Below are positions 1-11,000 of a DNA stretch of 64,000 nt, one piece after another. The stretch's first letter is position 1. Each line of letters begins with the position of its first letter. This stretch comes from Ashinkailepas kermadecensis (taxonomy: Eukaryota; Arthropoda; Thecostraca; Neolepadidae): NCBI GenBank assembly GCA_034440615.1, contig JAOTOM010004565.1, forward strand, positions 62,001 through 126,000, written 5' to 3'. A program made the translations under genes and the position numbers. The notes below the pieces were generated by a model. That model saw only the letters and a list, made by a program, of their open reading frames with translations. It did not search any database and had not been told where the DNA came from.

Positions 1-1111
1 ACGTGAAGGGCCCCCGGGCCGACTAAATTGGCCCCGATCTGATGGACATGATCCCAGACCGATACAGAAGGCTCCGAGTCGATGGAGAGTCATAGGCATA
101 GGCTTATGCAAATTATTGACAAGGCATAATACAAGAACCCAATGGTCGGGCCGAAATGGATTAGGGGGCATGCCACATAGGGTTCCATGTTGAAACTTGA
201 AATTATTTGGGACAAAGCCATCATTGGAGGGGGCGGGGGGGGGGAGGGGTGCCTTTTAAAAAACGTACCAACTACACCCTTGTGGAGAGTTCCCACTGGC
301 AGACGCCGAGGGCTCCGGTCCGGGTCAGCGTCAAGATTCTTTAGTCCGACAGAGGGAGCCCCAGATCGTTGGAAGTGCCCCTAGGATGACGGCGACGGCA
401 CGACCAGTGAAGAGGGCCCCTGCGTCATCAAAGAGGTCCCTTGAGCCGGAGAGGGCTTCGAGCTGATAGCAAGGACCCCTGGGCCCAGGGGCGCAGACAA
501 TTTTCCTTAGAGGGCGCACGCATTTTTAAAGAGCCCCTGATAGATTAGCTCCATTTCAGTGATATGGGCCCCTTGACTATTCACGATCCCCCGTCGTTGA
601 TCAGTGGCCAAAGGGGGCCGGGAGCCCCCTTGGCTGCGCCTCTGCTCTTACATACTTCTTTATGACGTCGAGTTGCAGGCAGGGGACGAATTTCCTGCCC
701 CGACGGGGTGCTGAGTCCACCCAGTTGTGACCTGAGCTCAGTGGTTACTTCCACGCTGAAAAGTTCCGCTTATGGGAGTAGACCAGATGAAACAATGACT
801 GCTCGAGTCCATGCCCCAGCTAACTTTGGCGAGGCTCGGGCTTTGATTGAGGAACGTAGCTGCACTTATTTGAAGCAAAGGTGGCACAACAGGCAAATGA
901 CGGAAATTGTGCAGTGACGTGCTGCCATGACCAAAAGCTTGAAACGGGAGCACGAGGTATCTGACTTTTTGGTTGTTTATTTTCATACAACGTCTATTTG
1001 CTTAATGTCACATGTGGAACATGCTGGGTAGACATGTCTCCTCGCCTACTTCTCGTCTTCTCGCTTACTAGTGCAAGACCTATGGCAACCGGGACTGATG
1101 TCGAGAAGGGT
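1..1111. other. left flank, no gene seen
   Basis: GC-rich, low-complexity DNA with a G-run at 227-246. Short ORFs on both strands have no family resemblance and no splice context I could join. It lies beyond the likely 3' end of the minus-strand stoned transcript. Confidence 0.4.
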
Positions 1112-1262
1112 GAGGAAGAAGAGGCAGTGCAGATAGAGACTTGTGCACCGAGGAAGAGAAGGCAGTGCAGATGGAAACGTGTGTACAGAGAAAAAGGAGA
1201 CAGTGCAGATGGAGACTTGTGTGCCGAGGAAGAGGAGGCAGTGTAGATGGATGCATGTGTAA
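1112..1262. repeat. 38-39 bp minisatellite, 4 copies
   Basis: Four imperfect copies of a unit beginning gaggaaga and containing ggcagtgcagat. Divergence between copies suggests an old array. Confidence 0.75.
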
Positions 1263-2128
1263 CGAGTAGGGAATGGACTGCCGGATGGATGGATTGGTGA
1301 CGTACTGGTTAGGGTACCAGTTTCCCATCCAGCTCATTGATTTTCCCACCAAGTCGTCGTGCATTTTTTCCATGTCCCTCCCAATTTCTCCGTTGCTCTT
1401 GATGAGGTTCTTTCTCTTCAGCACAGGTGACCTTTTTATCAGTTTGTCCATCCAGTGATTAATCACTAAAATTATCTCCACAGAGACTCCACTCCACTCC
1501 ACTAAAAATGATCCCTGATCTCCACCACTGTTTCACTGAATCAGTGCTAATTATCTGGATAATCAGACGCTTGGTCAAGCTGTTGTCTGATAATCAGCAC
1601 TGTGGTGTTTAACGACACACACACCCAAATACAACGCACTTGAACATCTGTACATTTATTAGTATTGTGTTGACGAGAACGGAATGCTACGCTGCGGACC
1701 GGCAATGGCCCTGGTAAGGTATATATATGGCACAGTATGTTCACGGGGATATGCAGCGACATGATCCGCAATATCTTGACACGCCGACCGGACATCGGCC
1801 AGCTCAAATACCAACGACAAGCACAAACACCCCGAGAGGGAACACACCAGGCAACGGCCGCACCAAACAACACCGCACACGTACCGTGTCTATTATTGGC
1901 CTACGACTAGCCTCTGGGAGGCTCCGCGAAACAGGCGACCGACGACAGGCACATTCCCTTACCAGTGTACGTCAGCCGCCACTCAGCAAACTCTCCGACC
2001 CAGGCGTTCTGCGGCCCGCGAGTGTGCGCCGCCTAGACACTCACTACACACCGGGCTGAGTGGGGGTGGACACCCGGCCTACGGGAGAGCAGTGTGGTAA
2101 CATGACACCGTGCTGGAGAACGTCCACT

Positions 2129-2164
2129 CACACTCACACTCGCACTCGCACTCGCACTCACAAC
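2129..2164. repeat. CACTCA/CACTCG hexamer microsatellite
   Basis: Consecutive hexamers alternating cactca and cactcg. Confidence 0.8.
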
Positions 2165-2834
2165 AGCCGGACGTCTGGTGACATCAGACGACTGCTGGGC
2201 CGTGGCGGCACGCTGGCGGCACCTCGTCAGCCGAGAGCACTGTGCCGCCAGTGTTGAGGCACACTCGTGCGCCACTGCAGCACGGCTGGAGCCTCGAGTG
2301 TCGCGGAGACCTTGGACAAGCGCAGGCATGCCGCTCAAAATAAATAATGCAATTGTGGACAACAATGTAGCCGTGACACGATAGTGAATGCCGGATATCG
2401 GATAAACAACCGATCCCTGAACAGTAATATGCATCAAGGTGCATGTCAAATGCAGATCACAGCATTTGCCATTAACTAGCCTAGCACGTCGGACAATTTC
2501 AACTGAAATTATCTATTTCAAAAGACATGCATACCAGAGTTCACTGAGCGCCATTTGTCCCACTGCGGTGGGGAAAATGGCGCACGGCTGGACAAACAGT
2601 GCACTGCTTGTCATGCCGTTCACTCAGTTTTGATTCAGTAAGTAGTGTCAAGCTTGGCAAAATACTGGGAGACACCTAGCAGTGGTTAGCAATCCTTTCG
2701 CACGATGCCAGCTGGGTGCTAGAAACTCGCCGACCTGGTGCTACACGAGCGAGCGACCTCAAACCGAGTCACCTATACTGGAAGCCGAATGGGGTGCTGC
2801 CCTGCCACTTTGTCACAGGTGTCCAGCACTGGCG

Positions 2835-2872
2835 TGTGAGCGTCACACGTCACGCGTCACGCGTCACGCGGC
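2835..2872. repeat. short GTCACGC repeat
   Basis: Three to four near-identical 8-9 bp copies of a cgtcacgc unit. Confidence 0.5.
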
Positions 2873-3715
2873 GATCACCCCCCCCGTCTGGTGGATGAGC
2901 GTGTGACTCGCATCACACCGCCTTAAGCTAATGACTAGATTGCACTCGTCCGGCCTTGACAATTGACCCGCTGACGCCAGGTCAGGCCGACTGGGTAACG
3001 ACAGATACGACACACATATAGGCGTTCACACACATCATACCTACGCCATACACGCAGCCCAATGCACGCAGCCTACGCCATTGTTCGAAAATCTGAAGCG
3101 CCTTCAATTTCCTGTTCAAATCTGTAGCACAAATTAAACGATTATTTGCCTGGAAAATCCTGTGCCATACCGATAATTGTTGATTCAGATTGGCGATACA
3201 AACAATAGGAAAGAGTATTTCATTTGCACGTTAATCGCTCATGGAATAGGCACCGCAAGATTTTACCTGGACTAAATCAAGCAAGCTCTTGCAAATTAAC
3301 GACGCAACTGTCCAACGATCCGTCCACAAACATACACACACACGTACGCAAACACATTAATTACACAGCTAGATCACAACCCTGTGAGTGGTTTCATAAT
3401 GTACCGCTCAGAATAGATGAGCTAGTAACTGACGCGCAAGCTTCGGCGGGACACGCACAGCAAATAGCATGTGGAACTCCCTCCGTAATAAGTGGTGAGT
3501 GGATGTCGCTGGCACCATTCGACAGACCGCGTACACCAGCGGCCCCATCCAATGGCTCAGCTTTGCAACAAACACCACTCAGCGGCATCCATCTGACACG
3601 CTGGTGTACATTCACCGGGTCACTGCCTCCATTTACCGATCACTAGCACATGCAGCACCAGACGACCCACACTGACCCACACTCCACCGACTCGCCCCTC
3701 CGTTCGGCCTTCAGC

Positions 3716-3800
3716 AGAGCACACGTCAGAGCACACGTCAGAGTCAGAGTCAGAGTCAGAGTCAGAGCACTCGTCAGAGTCAGAGCACACGTCACCACCA
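3716..3800. repeat. GTCAGA hexamer array
   Basis: Tandem gtcaga hexamers interleaved with gcacac variants. On the minus strand it reads as alternating S-D codons (SDSDSD), resembling the acidic tail that ends StnB. It may be a relic of that tail or plain microsatellite. Confidence 0.7.
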
Positions 3801-3953
3801 CATGGCAGGCCGCCGAACATCTTTTCCCGGGCAATGTTTGGTGTAATATTAGCAGGAAAATAAGCAGGCGGCGGAAATCCAATGTAATCTCTTAGTTGCG
3901 GATGATGATCTCGTAAATAAAGGTGGAAATTATGCGTTCAGTCGACGAGCTGT

Positions 3954-3964
3954 TTTATTTTATT
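3954..3964 (-). terminator. candidate poly(A) signal for stoned
   Basis: Two overlapping AATAAA hexamers on the minus strand. They are the first canonical hexamers I found downstream of the stoned B stop (4909), implying a 3' UTR of about 950 nt. A plus-strand AATAAA lies nearby (about 3915), so strand assignment is not certain. Confidence 0.35.
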
Positions 3965-4024
3965 TTACAGGTGACGTGACGTGAAATAGGAACAACGCTG
4001 TTGCTATTGGCGGGACCAACGTAC

Positions 4025-4391
4025 TCGTGTGTACGTTGGTGTGCATACTCGTGGTGTACATTGGTGTGCATACGAGACCAACATACTCGTGTGGTGTACT
4101 GCATGGCCAGCACCATCCACACCAGCACCGAACCACACCACATCAGGAAATATATACAATAAATACCATGCATCACATTACACCAGGCAATGGACATCAC
4201 CCAACACCACAATGCGCCAGACAGCAAACACCACAGAGCACCAACCACGAAGGAGGCACCATACGCAACCACGCCACATCATGCAACAGGCGCGAAACAG
4301 CACCACATCGCACAAGACAATAGACACCACACAGCACCGCACAATGGTACACGACAATACGGCACCGCACAACCCAGCGCACCGCACAATC
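4025..4391. other. CA-rich low-complexity 3' flank
   Basis: Degenerate repeats of acgagacc/gtgtgcat and cacaccaca type words. No gene seen. If the poly(A) site at about 3954 is right, this lies in the stoned 3' UTR. Confidence 0.4.
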
Positions 4392-4495
4392 ACACGCCAC
4401 ACACAGCACCACACACAACAGCCACGCCATACACAGCACCACACACAACAGCCACGCCATACACAGCACCACACACAACAGCCACGCCACACAGC
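4392..4495. repeat. 30-bp minisatellite, about 3.5 copies
   Basis: Near-identical tandem copies containing cagcaccacacacaacag. It lies in the presumptive stoned 3' UTR. Confidence 0.8.
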
Positions 4496-4593
4496 TCGCC
4501 GTGACGGTCCGAGCTCGCACATGTCTTTGGTATATCAGCTGCCAATGGCCCGCTACTGGAGCCGGGCTGTGGGTCACAGAACAGGTCGGAACA

Positions 4594-4624
4594 CTACCTA
4601 CACGGCTGCGCAACAGCAACAACA

Positions 4625-4666
<42 letters not shown>

Positions 4667-4908
4667 ACAGAGGCGCCAACAGGGCGCCGCGCGGCCACCA
4701 AGCGCCGGCACTGGAATGTTACAGTATGGAAAATAACCCGGCACAACACTGACACGAAACATAGCCCTGCCCCTCCCCAGCCCACACTCCCCTCCCGGCC
4801 TGAAACGGCCACAACTGCTGAAACGACCGCGTCGGACCGGTACTCCGGCTCGGAGTCAGAGTCCGAGTCAGCTGCTGCTGTTGAGACGACAAATTCCGTT
4901 CGAATCGC
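4594..4908 (-). other. open in-frame extension after the stoned B stop
   Basis: Directly after the TAA (4911-4909) the same frame stays open for 105 codons to 4594. The first 40 codons contain a second acidic DSDSDSEPE block, repeating the SDSDSDSE that ends the protein. The rest becomes low-complexity (CV repeats from the CA run). It could be a stop-codon readthrough extension or a former C-terminus now cut off by the TAA. No conservation evidence is available here. Confidence 0.35.
4626..4671. repeat. (CA)n microsatellite
   Basis: About 20 CA dinucleotides with one interruption. Confidence 0.9.
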
Positions 4909-5059
4909 TTATTCAGAGTCAGAGTCTGAGTCGCTGGAGGCCGGTCGCGGCGGCGGCGGCCCCGCGACGGGTTTCGGTGCTGAGGTCTGAGTAGCCGAAA
5001 TGTAGGCGACCGGCTTGTCCTTCGTGTAGCAAAACTCCATCTCTACCTTGTATTCGTAC
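4909..5059 (-). CDS. stnB: stoned B coding exon 15 (C-terminus)
   Basis: Acceptor TTTTCAG at 5060. Encodes YEYKVEMEF, a proline-rich stretch and the acidic end SDSDSDSE, then TAA. Fly StnB also ends in an S/D-rich tail. Confidence 0.88.
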
Positions 5060-8000
5060 CTGAAAACGACGAAAATATGTGGCTAACACCGCAATTCCGG
5101 ACAAGGAATAAGTCCAGTAGGAAGTCGGCAAATAAATTAATTGAAACCAACATGTTTGAAGCTTGGACTGCTTCAGAGCACTGAACTCACCTGGCAAGAT
5201 ATCTGACGTATTTTTCTGGCGAGTCACTGCCGCCGCCGCTGACTGAGGCCGATCTGCACACCGTGTGCGAGACGGTGGTGTGGGGCATCGTGTACTCCAC
5301 CCAACAGTGCTTGTCAAACGTCTCAGGCATTTGGTCAAACGACGTAAGATTCAGCTTGCATGAGAACGTGTGGCTCGTATAGGCACCTGTAAAAATTCGG
5401 CCGTCACACCTCCACCGTGCTACTCATTGACAATTATATTCATCCCATGCCAGTTGCTGTCAGTTACATTCCCACCACGCCATTAACTGTCAGTTACCCC
5501 ACCACCATGCTACTCACTGTCAGCTACACTCCAACCACGCTACTCATTGTCAGTTACACTTCCACCACGCTACTCACTTTCAGTTACACTCCCACCACGC
5601 TACTCACTGACAGTTACACTCCAACCACGCTACTCATTGTCAGTTACACTCCCACCACGCTACTCACTGTCAGTTACACTCCCACCACGCTACTCACTGT
5701 CAGTTACACTCCCACCACGCTACTCACTGACAGTTACACTCCCACCACGCTACTCACTGTCAGTTACACTCCAACCACGCTACTCACTGACAGTTACACT
5801 CGCACCACGACACTCACTGACAGTTACACTCCCACCACGCTACTCACTTTCAGTTACACTCCCACCACGCTACTCACTGACAGTTACACTCCCACCACGC
5901 TACTCACTGTCAGTTACACTCCCACCACGCTACTCACTGACAGTTACACTCCCACCACGCTACTCACTGTCAGTTACACTCCCACCACGCTACTCACTGT
6001 CAGTTACACTCGCACCACGCTACTCACTGTCAGTTACACTCCCACCACGCTACTCACTGTCAGTTACACTCCCACCACGCTACTCACTGACAGTTACACT
6101 CCCACCACGCTACTCACTGTCAGTTACACTCCCACCACGCTACTCACTGACAGTTACACTCGCACCACGACACTCACTGACAGTTACACTCCCACCACGC
6201 TACTCACTTTCAGTTACACTCCCACCACGCTACTCACTGTCAGTTACACTCCCACCACGCTACTCACTGACAGTTACACTCCCACCACGCTACTCACTGA
6301 CAGTTACACTTCCACCACGCTACTCACTGACAGTTACACTCCCACCATGCTACTCAATGTCATTTACACTTCCACCACGCTACTCACTGTCAGTTACACT
6401 CCCACCACGCTACTCACTGACAGTTACACTCGCACCACGCTACTCACTGACAGTTACACTCCCACCACGCTACTCACTGACAGTTACACTCCCACCACGC
6501 TACTCACTGACAGTTACACTTCCACCACGCTACTCACTGACAGTTACACTCCCACCACGCTACTCACTGTCAGTTACACTCGCACCACGCTACTCACTGA
6601 CAGTTACACTCCCACCACGCTACTCACTGACAGTTACACTCCCACCACGCTACTCACTGACAGTTACACTCCCACCACGCTACTCATTGTCAGTTACACT
6701 CCCACCACGCTACTCACTGACAGTTACACTCCCACCACGCTACTCACTGTCAGTTACACTCCCACCACGCTACTCACTGTCAGTTACACTCCCACCACGC
6801 TACTCACTGACAGTTACACTCCCACCACGCTACTCACTGACAGTTACACTCCCACCACGCTACTCACTGTCAGTTACACTCCCACCACGCTACTCACTGT
6901 CAGTTACACTCCCACCACGCTACTCACTGACAGTTACACTCCCACCACGCTACTCACTGACAGTTACACTCCCACCACGCTACTCACTGTCAGTTACACT
7001 CGCACCACGCTACTCACTGTCAGTTACACTCCCACCACGCTACTCACTGTCAGTTACACTCCCACCACGCTACTCACTGACAGTTACACTCCCACCACGC
7101 TACTCACTGACAGTTACACTCCCACCACGCTACTCACTGTCAGTTACACTCCCACCACGCTACTCACTGTCAGTTACACTCCCACCACGCTACTCACTGA
7201 CAGTTACACTCCCACCACGCTACTCACTGACAGTTACACTCCCACCACGCTACTCACTGACAGTTACACTTCCACCACGCTACTCACTGTCAGTTACACT
7301 CGCACCACGCTACTCACTGTCAGTTACACTCCCACCACGCTACTCACTTTCAGTTGCACTCCCACCACGCTACTCACTGTCAGTTACACTCGCACCACGA
7401 CACTCACTGACAGTTACACTCCCACCACGCTACTCACTGACAGCTACACTCCCACCACGCTACTCACTGACAGTTACACTTCCACCACGCTACTCACTGA
7501 CAGTTACACTCCCACCACGCTACTCATTGTCAGTTACACTTCCACCACGCTACTCACTTTCAGTTACACTCCCACCACGCTACTCACTGACAGTTACACT
7601 CCAACCACGCTACTCACTGTCAGTTACACTCCAACCACGCTACTCATTGTCAGTTACACTTCCACCACGCTACTCACTTTCAGTTACACTCCCACCACGC
7701 TACTCACTGACAGTTACACTCCAACCACGCTACTCATTGTCAGTTACACTTCCACCACGCTACTCACTTTCAGTTACACTCCCACCACGCTACTCACTGA
7801 CAGTTACACTTCCACCACGCTACTCACTGTCAGTTACACTCCCACCACGCTACTCACTGACAGTTACACTCCCACCACGCTACTCACTGTCAGTTACACT
7901 CCCACCACGCTACTCACTGTCAGTTACACTCGCACCACGTTACTCACTGACAGTTACACTTCCACCACGCTACTCACTGTCAGTTACACTCCCACCACGC

Positions 8001-11000
8001 TACTCACTGTCAGTTACACTCGCACCACGCTACTCACTGTCAGTTACACTCGCACCACGACACTCACTGACAGTTACACTTCCACCACGCTACTCACTGT
8101 CAGTTACACTCCCACCACGCTACTCACTGACAGTTACACTTCCACCATGCTACTCACTGACAGTTACACTCCCACCACGCTACTCACTGACAGTTACACT
8201 CCCACCACGCTACTCACTGACAGCTACACTCCCACCACGCTACTCAATGTCAGTTACACTCGCACCACGCTACTCACTGTCAGTTACACTCCCACCACGC
8301 TACTCACTGTCAGTTACACTCCCACCACGCTACTCACTGACAGTTACACTCCCACCACGCTACTCACTGACAGTTACACTCCCACCACGCTACTCACTGA
8401 CAGTTACACTCCCACCACGCTACTCACTGACAGTTACACTCGCACCACGCTACTCACTGTCAGTTACACTCCCACCACGCTACTCACTGACAGTTACACT
8501 CCCACCACGCTACTCACTGACAGCTACACTCCCACCACGCTACTCAATGTCAGTTACACTCGCACCACGCTACTCACTGTCAGTTACACTCCAACCACGC
8601 TACTCACTGTCAGTTACACTCCCACCACGCTACTCACTGACAGTTACACTCCCACCACGCTACTCACTGACAGTTACACTCCCACCACGCTACTCACTGA
8701 CAGTTACACTCCCACCACGCTACTCACTGACAGTTACACTCCCACCACGCTACTCACTGTCAGTTACACTCCCACCACGCTACTCACTGACAGTTACACT
8801 CCCACCACGCTACTCACTGACAGTTACACTCCCACCACGCTACTCACTGACAGTTACACTCCCACCACGCTACTCACTGACAGTTACACTCCCACCACGC
8901 TACTCACTGACAGTTACACTCCCACCACGCTACTCACTGACAGTTACACTCGCACCACGCTACTCACTGTCAGTTACACTCCCACCACGCTACTCACTGA
9001 CAGTTACACTCCCACCACGCTACTCACTGACAGCTACACTCCCACCACGCTACTCAATGTCAGTTACACTCGCACCACGCTACTCACTGTCAGTTACACT
9101 CCAACCACGCTACTCACTGTCAGTTACACTCCCACCACGCTACTCACTGACAGTTACACTCCCACCACGCTACTCACTGACAGTTACACTCCCACCACGC
9201 TACTCACTGACAGTTACACTCCCACCACGCTACTCACTGTCAGTTACACTCGCACCACGCTACTCACTGACAGTTACACTCCCACCACGCTACTCACTGA
9301 CAGTTACACTCCCACCACGCTACTCACTGTCAGTTACACTCGCACCACGCTACTCACTGACAGTTACACTCCCACCACGCTACTCACTGTCAGTTACACT
9401 CGCACCACGCTACTCACTGTCAGTTACACTCCCACCACGCTACTCACTTTCAGTTACACTCCCACCACGCTACTCACTGACAGTTACACTCCCACCACGC
9501 TACTCACTGACAGCTACACTCCCACCACGCTACTCACTGTCAGTTACACTCCCACCACGCTACTCACTGACAGTTACACTCCCACCACGACACTCACTGT
9601 CAGTTACACTCCCACCACGACACTCACTGTCAGGTACACTTGCACTATGTCTCCCTAGGTCAGTCAGATACTCAGCATCCCCTCCATTTTCCGTTGAGAC
9701 CGTCGCTCTCCAAATTTCTGGTCGGCCAACCACTGACTCTGTCCCTGGTCGCGTGGTCAGTCACCCTGTCCCTGGTCGGGTGGTCACTCACCCTGTCCCT
9801 GGTCGGGTGGTGACTCACCCTGTCCCTGGTCGGGTGGTCACTCACCCTGTCCCTGGTCGGGTGGTGACTCACCCTGTCCCTGGTCGGGTGGTCACTCACC
9901 CTGTCCCTGGTCGGGTGGTGACTCACCCTGTCCCTGGTCGGGTGGTGACTCACCCTACCCCTGGTCGGGTGGTGACTCACCCTGTCCCTGGTCGGGTGGT
10001 GACTCACCCTGTCCCTGGTCGGGTGGTGACTCACCCTGTCCCTGGTAGGGTGGTGACTCACCCTGTCCCTGGTCGGGTGGTCACTCACCCTGTCCCTGGT
10101 CGGGTGGTGACTCACCCTGTCCCTGGTCGGGTGGTCACTCACCCTGTCCCTGGTCGGGTGGTGACTCACCCTGTCCCTGGTCGGGTGGTGACTCACCCTG
10201 TCCCTGGTCGGGTGGTGACTCACCCTGTCCCTGGTCGGGTGGTGACTCACCCTGTCCCTGGTCGGGTGGTGACTCACCCTGTCCCTGGTCGGGTGGTGAC
10301 TCACCCTGTCCCTGGTCGGGTGGTGACTCACCCTGTCCCTGGTCGGGTGGTGACTCACCCTGTCCCTGGTCGGGTGGTGACTCACCCTACCCCTGGTCGG
10401 GTGGTGACTCACCCTGTCCCTGGTCGGGTGGTGACTCACCCTGTCCCTGGTCGGGTGGTGACTCACCCTGTCCCTGGTCGGGTGGTCAGTCACCCTGTCC
10501 CTGGTCGGGTGGTGACTCACCCTGTCCCTGGTCGGGTGGTCAGTCACCCTGTCCCTGGTCGGGTGGTGACTCACCCTGTCCCTGGTCGGGTGGTCACTCA
10601 CCCTGTCCCTGGTCGGGTGGTGACTCACCCTGTCCCTGGTCGGGTGGTGACTCACCCTGTCCCTGGTCGCGTGGTCAGTCACCCTGTCCCTGGTCGGGTG
10701 GTGACTCACCCTGTCCCTGGTCGGGTGGTGACTCACCCTGTCCCTGGTCGCGTGGTCACTCACCCTGTCCCTGGTCGGGTGGTCACTCACCCTGTCCCTG
10801 GTCAGCGTGGTCAGCTCACCCTGTCCCTGGTCGGGTGGTCACTCACCCTGTCCCTGGTCGGGTGGTGACTCACCCTGTCCCTGGTCGGGTGGTGACTCAC
10901 CCTGTCCCTGGTCGGGTGGTGACTCACCCTGTCCCTGGTCGGGTGGTGACTCACCCTGTCCCTGGTCGGGTGGTGACTCACCCTGTCCCTGGTCGGGTGG

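Larger units (their letters stand above)
1263..3715. other. 3' flank of stoned, no gene seen
   Basis: Mixed-composition intergenic DNA. I see no convincing exon, tRNA or transposase fragment. It includes a TATA-like stretch near 1722 and the simple repeats listed separately. Small ORFs here are chance. Confidence 0.4.

Noticed and set aside
5417..10868. Plus-strand ORFs of 1413 and 1773 codons with TPTTLLTDSY, PPRYSLTVTL and PGRVVTHPV repeats
   Set aside because: They are translations of the 30- and 27-bp satellites, whose period is a multiple of three. They are antisense to stoned intron 13, have no unique domain or signal, and change frame partners freely.
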